In this document: positions 1-6,794 of the stretch, in pieces
Layout of the letters: each line of letters begins with the position of its first letter
Position numbering within the stretch: position 1 is the stretch's first letter
NCBI GenBank assembly: GCA_039029535.1
Contig: JBCCFW010000056.1
Span: 1 to 38,296, forward strand
Direction of reading: 5' to 3'
DNA length: 38,296 nucleotides
Origin: JBCCFW01 sp039029535
Lineage (GTDB): Bacteria > Acidobacteriota > JBCCFW01
Notes under the pieces: generated by a model
Told to the model about the DNA's origin: nothing
The model's database searches: none
The model's input: only the letters and a program-made list of their open reading frames with translations
Program-made: the position numbers and the translations under genes

Positions 1-79
1 GGGTACATCACGAGCGAGCCCGCATCATTTAACTGGGTTCGTCGCGAGCGGCCGAGGACGTGAGCCGGACCCGGGGCTC

Positions 80-793
80 TCACTCCTTCGGCGGGTTCTC
101 CGACGTGTCCGCGGCGGGAGCCGGCTCCGGACGGGCGTCGAACACGCGGCGGAGAGTCAGGGGCTCACCGGACCGACGGGGGAGCGTGACCGCCAGGGTG
201 AGTTGCTTGCCGTCGGCGGAGACCGACCAGCGCTCCACGACCTCACCCCGCTCGCCCCGGGGGGTGCGGACGACGAGCTCGTTGCCCTCCCACGCCACGT
301 TCGTGCCTTCGGGGGCCGCGTCGCCGCCGGCCACGGTGACGAAGCCAGTGGCGGGATCGAGCAGGCGCAGGCCGCGCGGGGTCGTCACGGCCACGGCCGA
401 GCCTTCCTGGGAGATCTCCAACGACGTGTCTCGGAGAACCGAGCTGCCCCCCGACCGGCGACCCTCGGAGCCACCGCGTCGCTGACCGCCTCTGCTGCGG
501 GCCTCACCACCGCGTCCGCCCCGACCTCCCTGGCCGCCTCGACCGCTGAAGCCGTCGCCGCCTCCGCGCCGACGCTCGGTGCGACCCGAGCGACCGTCGC
601 GTCCGTCGGCACCTTGGCCACGCTGACGACGCATCATCTCGCGCGGGTCGTCGCTCAGCTCCTGGTTGAGGGTCCACTGACCCGAGAGGTCGGGCGTTCC
701 GGGTGACGGGCTCTCCTGGTCCTGGGCGTGACCGGTGGTCGTCAGGAGAAGAGCCAGGACGCAGGGCAGGGTGAGCTGGGTCGGTCGGGTCAT
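80..793 (-). CDS. Secreted RGG-rich protein with lipocalin-like flanks, function unknown
   Basis: The 237-residue product begins with a Sec signal peptide (hydrophobic residues about 8-20, likely cleaved after GHA at 21-23), so it is probably exported. After the signal comes a short 'DLSGQWTLNQELSDDP' segment (35-50), a phrase common at the N-terminus of secreted proteins in Planctomycetota and Acidobacteriota. Residues about 55-117 are almost entirely Arg, Gly, Gln, Asp and Ser with repeated RGG boxes. The remaining 120 residues look like beta strands (alternating hydrophobic pattern, 'TPRGLRLLDPATG') and end in a Pro/Ala-rich tail. Start is the ATG at 793. The gene is divergent from the beta-helix gene at 1037. 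I do not recognise a catalytic motif and infer no function. Confidence 0.8.
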   Translation of the reverse strand: MTRPTQLTLPCVLALLLTTTGHAQDQESPSPGTPDLSGQWTLNQELSDDPREMMRRQRGQGADGRDGRSGRTERRRGGGDGFSGRGGQGGRGGRGGEARSRGGQRRGGSEGRRSGGSSVLRDTSLEISQEGSAVAVTTPRGLRLLDPATGFVTVAGGDAAPEGTNVAWEGNELVVRTPRGERGEVVERWSVSADGKQLTLAVTLPRRSGEPLTLRRVFDARPEPAPAADTSENPPKE

Positions 794-942
794 GACGGAG
801 GCTCCGGGCAGGCAGGATCAGATCGAAACACAGAGTCTCATTCTTGGACGAAAGCACGGTCGAGAAGGTTGAACGCGATGGTCGTTCGAGGCGTCCTGGT
901 TCACCTCGTGACGAGAAGATGATGACGATCGTCGAAGACGCA

Positions 943-959
943 CCCACCTCCCTGGTGGG
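943..959. repeat. Inverted repeat in divergent intergenic region
   Basis: CCCACC at 943-948 and GGTGGG at 954-959 form a perfect 6-bp stem with a 5-nt loop, in the 243-bp gap between two divergent genes. It lies upstream of the likely leader of the beta-helix gene. A CTAAGTT stretch at 975-981 follows it and could be part of a promoter. The repeat could be an operator or chance in GC-rich DNA. I see nothing else in 794-1036. Confidence 0.25.
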
Positions 960-1036
960 CCCGAAGCAACGACGCTAAGTTCCGCCTGAGCCAGAGGACG
1001 GTCATCGGTGATCGTCGTCGGCCATGGAGGCTCGGC

Positions 1037-2737
1037 ATGCTCGGTCGCGGTGTCTCGGTTTCGCTCTTCGCTCTCGTGCTCACCGGTTCGTCGCAGGCGG
1101 CGACCTTCACCGTCGACGACCTCGCTGATGCGGGACCCGGCACGCTCCGACAGGCGCTCCTCGATGCCGAAGGCAGCGCGGGAGCCGACGTCATCGACTT
1201 CACGCTGCCCGGTCAGGTCGATCTCCTCTCGGCGCTGCCGACGATCACCGAGTCGGTCACCATCGGGGGCGACGCCGCGGGCAACACCCTGAATGGCGAC
1301 GGCACGTTTCGGATCGTCACGATCGAGGCGAGCGACGTCGACGTGGTCTTGCGAGATCTCGTGTTGACCAACGGCATGACCTTCGATCTCGGGGCCGGCC
1401 TCTTCGCCGACGTGACGAGCAGCACCGTCACGCTCGAGCGCTGCTTCGTCACGGAGAACACGGCGCAGGACGTCGGTGGCGGCGTGGCGCTCATCGGCGA
1501 CGACGCCACGCTCGTCATGGCCGACTGCCGAGTGACCGAGAACGTCGCGGATCTCGGCGGTGGCGTCATCGTGGGGGGGCTGACCGGGCTCGTGATGACC
1601 GACTGCCTGGTGGCCGACAACGAGGCCGAGGTCGGTGGGGGCATCGTCTTCGCCAAGGGCCCCAACGGTGGAACCCTGACGAACGTCACCGTGACCGGCA
1701 ACACCTCTCTCGATCTCGGAGGGGGCCTGGTGGTGGGCGGCCTGAGCGCGCCGCTCGCGATCGTCAACTGCACCCTGGCCGGCAATGAAGCCGGCACGGA
1801 TGGAGGGGGGCTCTGGGCCATCATCGCCGAGATCGAGATGACCAACACGATCCTCGCCGACAACGGTCCCGACGACGCGTACCTCAGCGATGGGGTCACC
1901 TTCGTCGTCAACGACACCAACCTCGTCGAGAGCTGCACGCCCGCTGCCTCGCCCTGCCCGGCGTTCGCGTTCAGCTCCGATCCCGGGCTCGAGCCGATCT
2001 CGGACTGCGGTGACACGCAGCTTCTCGAGCTGAGCGCCGGGAGCATCGCCATCGACGCGGGCACCCTCGCCGGCGCTCCCGCCGCCGATCAGTGCGGCCG
2101 CGTGCGCGACGGCTCTCCCGACCTCGGTGCGGCCGAGCGCGTGTCGTGCACGACGCGCGACTTCGATGGCTTCCCGGCCGGCACGGAGATCTCGACCGAG
2201 TTCCCCGGCTTGACCATCTCCGGCAGCACGCCGCCGATGATCTTCGACACGAGCGCGGTGACTTGCGACGACGAAGACCTCGCAGCTCCCGGTCCGGGTC
2301 CCGGCAACGCGGCCGCGCTCGGTGCGGTGCTCATCCTCTCGGAGGTCGAGTCGGCCTGCGCTCCCGACGACGCGCGGGACGGCGGCCTGCTGGTCATCGA
2401 GCTCGTGAGCTCGGAGGAGCTGCTCTCGGTGGGCCTGCTCGACATCGACGAGCCGGGCACGGAGCTGCGGACCTACGGCCCGGGCGGAGGCCTGATCGAG
2501 TCGATCGCCGTGCCGGTGCAGGACGACAACGGCTGGCAGTCCGTGGCCTTGAGCGGGGAGCCCGTCGCCCGCCTGGAGATCGACCTGGCGGGCTCCGGCG
2601 CCATCACCGACCTGAGCTGTGCGCCGCTCCTGCGTCGAAGCCGGGTCGGCGAGTCGCGTGAGGTCGACGAGCGGTCGTGGCGGGGTGACTCTCGGTCGGA
2701 GCGGGGCGGCAGCGCGCGTCGCGGCGTCGGCAGGTAA
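1037..2737 (+). CDS. Secreted right-handed beta-helix protein with C-terminal beta-sandwich-like domain
   Basis: Start is ATG 1037, preceded by GGAGG at 1025-1029. The 566-residue product has a signal peptide (about 1-21, SSQA cleavage). It continues with the 'TFTVDDLADAGPGTLRQAL' opening typical of secreted parallel beta-helix proteins. Residues about 80-300 carry successive coils of roughly 30 residues with repeated GGG(V/I/L) and 'TENVADLGGG'-like turns. Around 335-360 is the 'AIDAG...D.CGR..DGSPDLGAAE' motif that ends choice-of-anchor Q type beta-helix proteins. A second all-beta module (about 370-530, 'DFDGFPAGTEI') follows. The last 35 residues are Arg/Ser/Glu-rich and of low complexity, possibly a read-through tail. 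The protein is likely cell-surface or released. Substrate is unknown, and no lyase or hydrolase residues are evident. Confidence 0.85.
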   Translation: MLGRGVSVSLFALVLTGSSQAATFTVDDLADAGPGTLRQALLDAEGSAGADVIDFTLPGQVDLLSALPTITESVTIGGDAAGNTLNGDGTFRIVTIEASDVDVVLRDLVLTNGMTFDLGAGLFADVTSSTVTLERCFVTENTAQDVGGGVALIGDDATLVMADCRVTENVADLGGGVIVGGLTGLVMTDCLVADNEAEVGGGIVFAKGPNGGTLTNVTVTGNTSLDLGGGLVVGGLSAPLAIVNCTLAGNEAGTDGGGLWAIIAEIEMTNTILADNGPDDAYLSDGVTFVVNDTNLVESCTPAASPCPAFAFSSDPGLEPISDCGDTQLLELSAGSIAIDAGTLAGAPAADQCGRVRDGSPDLGAAERVSCTTRDFDGFPAGTEISTEFPGLTISGSTPPMIFDTSAVTCDDEDLAAPGPGPGNAAALGAVLILSEVESACAPDDARDGGLLVIELVSSEELLSVGLLDIDEPGTELRTYGPGGGLIESIAVPVQDDNGWQSVALSGEPVARLEIDLAGSGAITDLSCAPLLRRSRVGESREVDERSWRGDSRSERGGSARRGVGR

Positions 2738-2781
2738 CCCACGGGGAGGCCCTGGCATCCAAGGGAGACGGAGGTCTCTCC

Positions 2782-3360
2782 ACGCCGACCCTGAAGTCCC
2801 TGCTCGAGGAAGTCCGAGCCTGTCGCGCTTGCGAGGCCGACCTGCCGTCGGGCCCGCGTCCGGTCGTGCAGGTCGGGCCACGGGCTCCGATCCTCATCGC
2901 CGGTCAGGCGCCTGGCCGTCGAGTCCACGAGAGCGGCATCCCCTTCGACGACCCCAGCGGCGATCGCCTGCGCGACTGGTTGGGGGTCGACAAGGACGCC
3001 TTCTACGACCCGACCCAGATCGCCATCCTGCCCATGGGTTTTTGCTACCCCGGCACGGGCAAGTCCGGTGACCTGCCACCCCGGCCCGAGTGCGCTCCGC
3101 TCTGGCGGGAGGCGTTGCTGGCGAAGCTGAAGAAGGTGGAGCTGACGATCGTTCTCGGTCGTCACGCTCAGGAGTGGCACCTCGATGTCGGACGTCGAAC
3201 CTTGACCGAGGTCGTGAAGGACTGGAAGAAGCACTGGCCGAAGGTCCTCCCGCTCCCTCACCCCAGCCCTCGCAACCGCGCCTGGTTCAAGAACAACCCG
3301 TGGTTCGACGAGGAGGTCGTGCCCGTGCTTCGTCGCCGTGTCGCGAAGCTGCTCCACTGA
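2782..3360 (+). CDS. Uracil-DNA glycosylase family protein (family 4/5-like), apparently non-ATG start
   Basis: The protein belongs to the compact uracil-DNA glycosylase family, which excises uracil from DNA in base-excision repair. Visible motifs, numbered from 2782, are GQAPG at 41-45 followed by an HESGIPF/DPSGDRLR segment, and HPSPRN near 160-165, the third UDG motif. Cys14, Cys17, Cys88 and Cys104 could hold a 4Fe-4S cluster as in family 4 enzymes. The first standard start in frame is GTG 2866, but that would remove the conserved CRAC...LPSGPRP segment encoded just upstream. No ATG, GTG or TTG lies between the in-frame stop at 2686 and 2866. A GGAGG at 2770-2774 sits 7 nt before ACG 2782, so ACG is my best start (192 aa); CTG 2791 is an alternative. 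Function is confident, the start is not. Confidence 0.85.
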   Translation, partial: TPTLKSLLEEVRACRACEADLPSGPRPVVQVGPRAPILIAGQAPGRRVHESGIPFDDPSGDRLRDWLGVDKDAFYDPTQIAILPMGFCYPGTGKSGDLPPRPECAPLWREALLAKLKKVELTIVLGRHAQEWHLDVGRRTLTEVVKDWKKHWPKVLPLPHPSPRNRAWFKNNPWFDEEVVPVLRRRVAKLLH

Positions 3361-3366
3361 TCATCT

Positions 3367-3384
3367 CTCGCGTGGTGACGCGAG
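3367..3384 (+). terminator. Hairpin after the uracil-DNA glycosylase gene
   Basis: CTCGCGT at 3367-3373 pairs perfectly with ACGCGAG at 3378-3384 across a GGTG loop, beginning 6 nt after the glycosylase stop codon. There is no U tract, so if it terminates transcription it does so without the classic tail. It could equally lie in the leader of the next gene. Confidence 0.4.
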
Positions 3385-3444
3385 CTGAGCTAGAGTTGCG
3401 ATTCGCGGAAGTTGATCGGCCAACCGCGGCTCCAGGAGGTTCCC

Positions 3445-4719
3445 TTGTCTCGGATCGTCATCCTGGGCAACGGCATCACGGGGATCACTGCGGCCATTCG
3501 GCTGCGTGAGCTCCAGCCGGATTGGCCCATCACCGTCGTCTCGGGCGAGTCGCAGTACCACTACTCCCGCCCGTCCCTCATGTACGTCTTCATGGGACAC
3601 GTCCGCTATCAGGACACCAAGCCCTACGAAGACTCGTTCTGGACCGAGCAGCGCATCGACCTGCGTCGTGCCTGGGTCACCCGCCTCGACGCCGACACCA
3701 AGTCCCTGGTCCTGCAGGACGGCGTCGAGCTGCCCTTCGACCAGCTCCTCCTCGCCACCGGCTCGAAGTCCAACAAGTTCGGCTGGCCGGGGCAGGATCT
3801 TCCCGGGGTCCAGGGTCTCTACGACCTCATGGACCTGAAGCTGCTCTACGAGAACTCTCGGAAGTGCGAGCACGCGGTCATCGTCGGCGGCGGGCTCATC
3901 GGGATCGAGCTCGCGGAGATGCTCCACTCGCGGGGCGTTCACGTGAGCTTCCTCGTGCGGGAGCAGTCGTACTGGGACAACGTCCTGCCCCCGGAAGAGT
4001 CGGGGATGATCAACCGCCTCATCCGTGGATCGGGCATGGACCTCCGTCTCGAGACCGAGCTCGGCCGCATCGTCGGGGGCTCCGACGGACGCGTGCGAGC
4101 CGTCGAGACGAAGTGCGGCGAGACCATCGACTGCCAGCTCGTCGGCCTGACCGCCGGCGTGAGCCCCAACGTCGATCTCGTGCGCGAGAGCGAGATCCAG
4201 GTCGGTCGCGGCATCCTGGTCGACCGCAGTCTCCGGACCAACGTCGACGGCGTGCTGGCCGCCGGTGACTGTGCCGAGATCGTCGTGCCCGATGCCGAGC
4301 GCAACCTCTTGCAGCAGGTTTGGTACACGGGCAAGGCCCAGGGTCTCGTGGCTGCCGAGGTCATGGCGGGTCGGCGGCGCGAGTACCACCCGGGCACCTG
4401 GTACAACTCGGCCAAGTTCCTCGACCTCGAGTACCAGGTCTACGGCTCGGTCAACCTCGGCCTCGCCGGCGAGCAGAACCTCTACTGGGAGCATCCCGAC
4501 GGGATGCACTCCCTGCGTCTGGTCCACGTCGATCGCAAGCTGGTCGGCGTGAACGTCATGGGCATCCGCTACCGACACGAGACCTGCGAGCGCTGGATCG
4601 ACGAGGGCCGTGACGTCGACTGGGTGCTCGAGCACCTCGCCGAGGGCAACTTCGATCCCGAGTTCTTCCGCCGTCACGAAGACGACATTCGCGTCCAGAT
4701 GAGGAGGCAGCTCTCATGA
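3445..4719 (+). CDS. FAD/NAD(P)-dependent oxidoreductase
   Basis: This is a 424-residue pyridine-nucleotide-disulfide-reductase-fold flavoprotein. The N-terminal FAD Rossmann motif GNGITG is at 8-13, an ATG motif (LLLATGS) at 101-107, the second Rossmann motif GGGLIG (NAD(P)H) at 148-153, and the second FAD motif LAAGDCAE near 271-278. There is no redox-active CxxC pair, so it resembles ferredoxin, rubredoxin or nitrite-reductase-type reductases rather than disulfide reductases. The C-terminal 130 residues have no motif I recognise. I chose TTG 3445 because AGGAGG at 3434-3439 precedes it by 5 nt; an upstream TTG at 3412 has no such site. Its stop overlaps the start of the Fe-S membrane protein (ATGA at 4716), so the two are co-translated and probably act in one electron-transfer path. 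Confidence 0.9.
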   Translation: MSRIVILGNGITGITAAIRLRELQPDWPITVVSGESQYHYSRPSLMYVFMGHVRYQDTKPYEDSFWTEQRIDLRRAWVTRLDADTKSLVLQDGVELPFDQLLLATGSKSNKFGWPGQDLPGVQGLYDLMDLKLLYENSRKCEHAVIVGGGLIGIELAEMLHSRGVHVSFLVREQSYWDNVLPPEESGMINRLIRGSGMDLRLETELGRIVGGSDGRVRAVETKCGETIDCQLVGLTAGVSPNVDLVRESEIQVGRGILVDRSLRTNVDGVLAAGDCAEIVVPDAERNLLQQVWYTGKAQGLVAAEVMAGRRREYHPGTWYNSAKFLDLEYQVYGSVNLGLAGEQNLYWEHPDGMHSLRLVHVDRKLVGVNVMGIRYRHETCERWIDEGRDVDWVLEHLAEGNFDPEFFRRHEDDIRVQMRRQLS

Positions 4720-6155
4720 TCGAAGACCGCATGCTCTCCCACGACTTCGACGAAGAGGCGCTCGGCTTCGACGCGCCTCCCGAGCGTCCGCGAGTCCTCT
4801 CCGCCGGCGAGAAGATCGGTTACGGCCTGGTCGGGCTCGGCGCCTTCTTCCTCATCGCCTCGCTCACCACGGGGTTCCTTCTGGGCTCGTGGGGCGGCTT
4901 CTTGCTGAGCTTCGGCCCGCTGTCGATCGGCGCCATCGTCGCCTGGTCGTCCTGGTACGGGGCGCGGTCGGCCGGCATCAAGAACGACGGCAACTTCTTC
5001 CGCGGCTCGCAGAATCGTGGGGTGGTCGGCTGGATCCTTGGCGTCGGGATCACCGGCTTCTACGTCGTCTTGTACTTCTACGACTCGTGGCAGGCCAAGG
5101 GTCTGCCCGCCCTCCTCGAGGGCCCCAAGACGCTGGTCAATCCGCTCTCCGAGCTGATCACCGGGCAGAGCGCCGACCGCTGGTTCCTCTACGGCACGCT
5201 CTACACCTTTGCCGTGGTCGTGTTCGGCGTCCGGATGATCTGGAAGTACCGCCACGTCCGCTACCAGGTCGTGCGGACCGTCTCGGTCATGTTCTTCCAG
5301 CTCGGCTTCGCCTTCCTCATCCCGGGCTTGCTCAAGCTCTTCCACCAGCCCGAGTTTTACTTCAGCTACTTCTGGCCGCTGAAGCCGGAGTACCTCTGGC
5401 CCGGTAGCCTGCACGGGCTGATGTCGCATCCCGGCGGCCTCGGCGTCTTCATGATCACCTGGGGCGCCATCCTGTCCCTCGTCGGGACGCCGCTGCTCAC
5501 GTACTTCTTCGGCAAGCGCTGGTACTGCTCCTGGGTGTGCGGCTGCGGTGGCCTGGCGGAGACCCTCGGTGATCCCTGGCGTCAGCAGTCGGTCAAGTCG
5601 CGCTGGGCCTGGGTGGTCGAACGCTGGCTCATCCACGCCGTGCTCGTGCTCGTCGTCGTGACGACGGCGGTGCTCTGGATCAACTCGGCCACCGAGGGGC
5701 GCGTCCTCGGCTCGGCCTCGTTCGGCTTCGCCAAGTTCTACGGCCTGTGGATCGGCGCGGTGTTCTCCGGCGTCGTGGGCGTGGGCTTCTACCCGCTGCT
5801 CGGCAGTCGCGTGTGGTGTCGCTTCGGCTGTCCCCAGGCGGCCATCCTCGGGATCTTCCAGCGCTTCTTCTCGCGCTTCCGCATCACGACCAACGGCTCG
5901 CAGTGCATGAGCTGCGGCAACTGCTCCACCTACTGCGAGATGGGCATCGACGTGCGGGCCTATGCGCAGCGAGGGGAGAACATCGTCCGTGCCTCTTGCG
6001 TGGGCTGCGGCGTGTGCTCGGCGGTTTGCCCGCGCGGTGTTCTCAAGCTCGAGAACGGCGGGACGCACGGCGACCGTTACGAGGGAGCCGAGAACCCCAT
6101 CTCGGTCTTCCTCCACGACGTGGCGACACCGCCGCGGCAGGGCCACAACACCTGA
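4716..6155 (+). CDS. Polytopic membrane 4Fe-4S protein, NapH/NosR-type
   Basis: The 479-residue integral membrane protein has about eight hydrophobic segments (near 35-80, 104-122, 160-176, 187-207, 243-264, 302-322 and 340-362). Its two membrane-edge cysteine motifs, CSWVCGCGG at 271-279 and WCRFGCPQ at 367-374, resemble the paired CxxxCP motifs of NapH, NosR and CcoG-like proteins. The soluble C-terminus has two ferredoxin motifs CxxCxxCxxxC (Cys397/400/403/407 and Cys428/431/434/438), enough for two 4Fe-4S clusters. The start ATG lies inside the stop of the flavoprotein gene, with GAGGAGG about 8 nt upstream. By family it should pass electrons between a cytoplasmic donor and the membrane or periplasm. 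The adjacent flavoprotein is the obvious electron partner (inference). The terminal acceptor is unknown. Confidence 0.9.
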   Translation: MIEDRMLSHDFDEEALGFDAPPERPRVLSAGEKIGYGLVGLGAFFLIASLTTGFLLGSWGGFLLSFGPLSIGAIVAWSSWYGARSAGIKNDGNFFRGSQNRGVVGWILGVGITGFYVVLYFYDSWQAKGLPALLEGPKTLVNPLSELITGQSADRWFLYGTLYTFAVVVFGVRMIWKYRHVRYQVVRTVSVMFFQLGFAFLIPGLLKLFHQPEFYFSYFWPLKPEYLWPGSLHGLMSHPGGLGVFMITWGAILSLVGTPLLTYFFGKRWYCSWVCGCGGLAETLGDPWRQQSVKSRWAWVVERWLIHAVLVLVVVTTAVLWINSATEGRVLGSASFGFAKFYGLWIGAVFSGVVGVGFYPLLGSRVWCRFGCPQAAILGIFQRFFSRFRITTNGSQCMSCGNCSTYCEMGIDVRAYAQRGENIVRASCVGCGVCSAVCPRGVLKLENGGTHGDRYEGAENPISVFLHDVATPPRQGHNT

Positions 6156-6209
6156 TTCAAGTCACGTGACGGTGCCCGCGTCCGGGTCGGTCGGTGTCAT
6201 GCTTCTCGC

Positions 6210-6788
6210 GTGACCGTCGTCGTCTCCGACCCTCGGCGCGAGCTCGTCGCGTTGCTCCAGCTCGCTTACTCCGGTGAGCAGGCCGCTGCACTCGCGTACC
6301 GAGGTCACTGGCGCTCGGTGCGCGGGGAGGAGCGCGAGCGCATCCGCGTCATCGAGGAGGAGGAGTGGCATCACCGCCGGCAAGTCGGCGTGATGCTGCA
6401 CGAGCTGGGCGAGCGGGCCGACCGTGGGCGAGAGCGTCGCACGCGCTGGATCGGCACCGTGCTCGGCGCCCTCTGCCACGTCTCGGGTTGGCTCGCGCCG
6501 ATGTACGGGGCGGGCCAGCTCGAGAGCGAGAACATCAGGGAGTACGAGACGGCGGCTCGGCTCGCTCATGCCTGTGGGCGGCACGAGTGGATCGACTGCC
6601 TGCTCACCATGGCCGAGATCGAGCACGACCACGAGACCTACTTCCGCGAGCAGGTCCGAACGCACGCGTTGGGTCGCTCCTTGCCGCTCTGGAAGACGCC
6701 GCCGCCACGCGAGGCGATCCGGGCGAGCTTCAGCGAGGAGACGGGTTGGCGACCCGCGTCGGAGGAGGACTCCCCCGACGCGGGATGA
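6210..6788 (+). CDS. COQ7-like ferritin-fold di-iron protein
   Basis: The 192-residue helical protein matches the demethoxyubiquinone hydroxylase (COQ7/CLK-1) branch of ferritin-like di-iron carboxylate proteins. Candidate ligands follow the E / ExxH / E / ExxH order: Glu23 in SGEQAA, Glu51 or Glu52 with His54 or His55 in EEEWHH, a Glu in the 105-113 LESENIREYE helix, and Glu138 with His141 in EIEHDHE. COQ7 enzymes hydroxylate a quinone ring using O2 and electrons; here the substrate is unknown. The gene starts at GTG 6210 with no clear Shine-Dalgarno site, 54 bp after the Fe-S membrane protein, and is probably in the same operon. A general rubrerythrin-like or non-ubiquinone role is possible. 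It ends 6 bp from a convergent gene. Confidence 0.8.
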   Translation: MTVVVSDPRRELVALLQLAYSGEQAAALAYRGHWRSVRGEERERIRVIEEEEWHHRRQVGVMLHELGERADRGRERRTRWIGTVLGALCHVSGWLAPMYGAGQLESENIREYETAARLAHACGRHEWIDCLLTMAEIEHDHETYFREQVRTHALGRSLPLWKTPPPREAIRASFSEETGWRPASEEDSPDAG

Positions 6789-6794
6789 CGTCGA

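Noticed and set aside
818..2881. Long leftward open frame (687 codons) opposite the beta-helix gene
   Set aside because: It is Arg/Ala/Gly/Asp-rich without domains, opposite a gene with a clear signal peptide and repeats; an antisense by-product of high GC.
6210..6788. Calling the di-iron protein ubiquinone biosynthesis COQ7 outright
   Set aside because: Only family resemblance is visible; no other ubiquinone gene is present and the lineage may use menaquinone.
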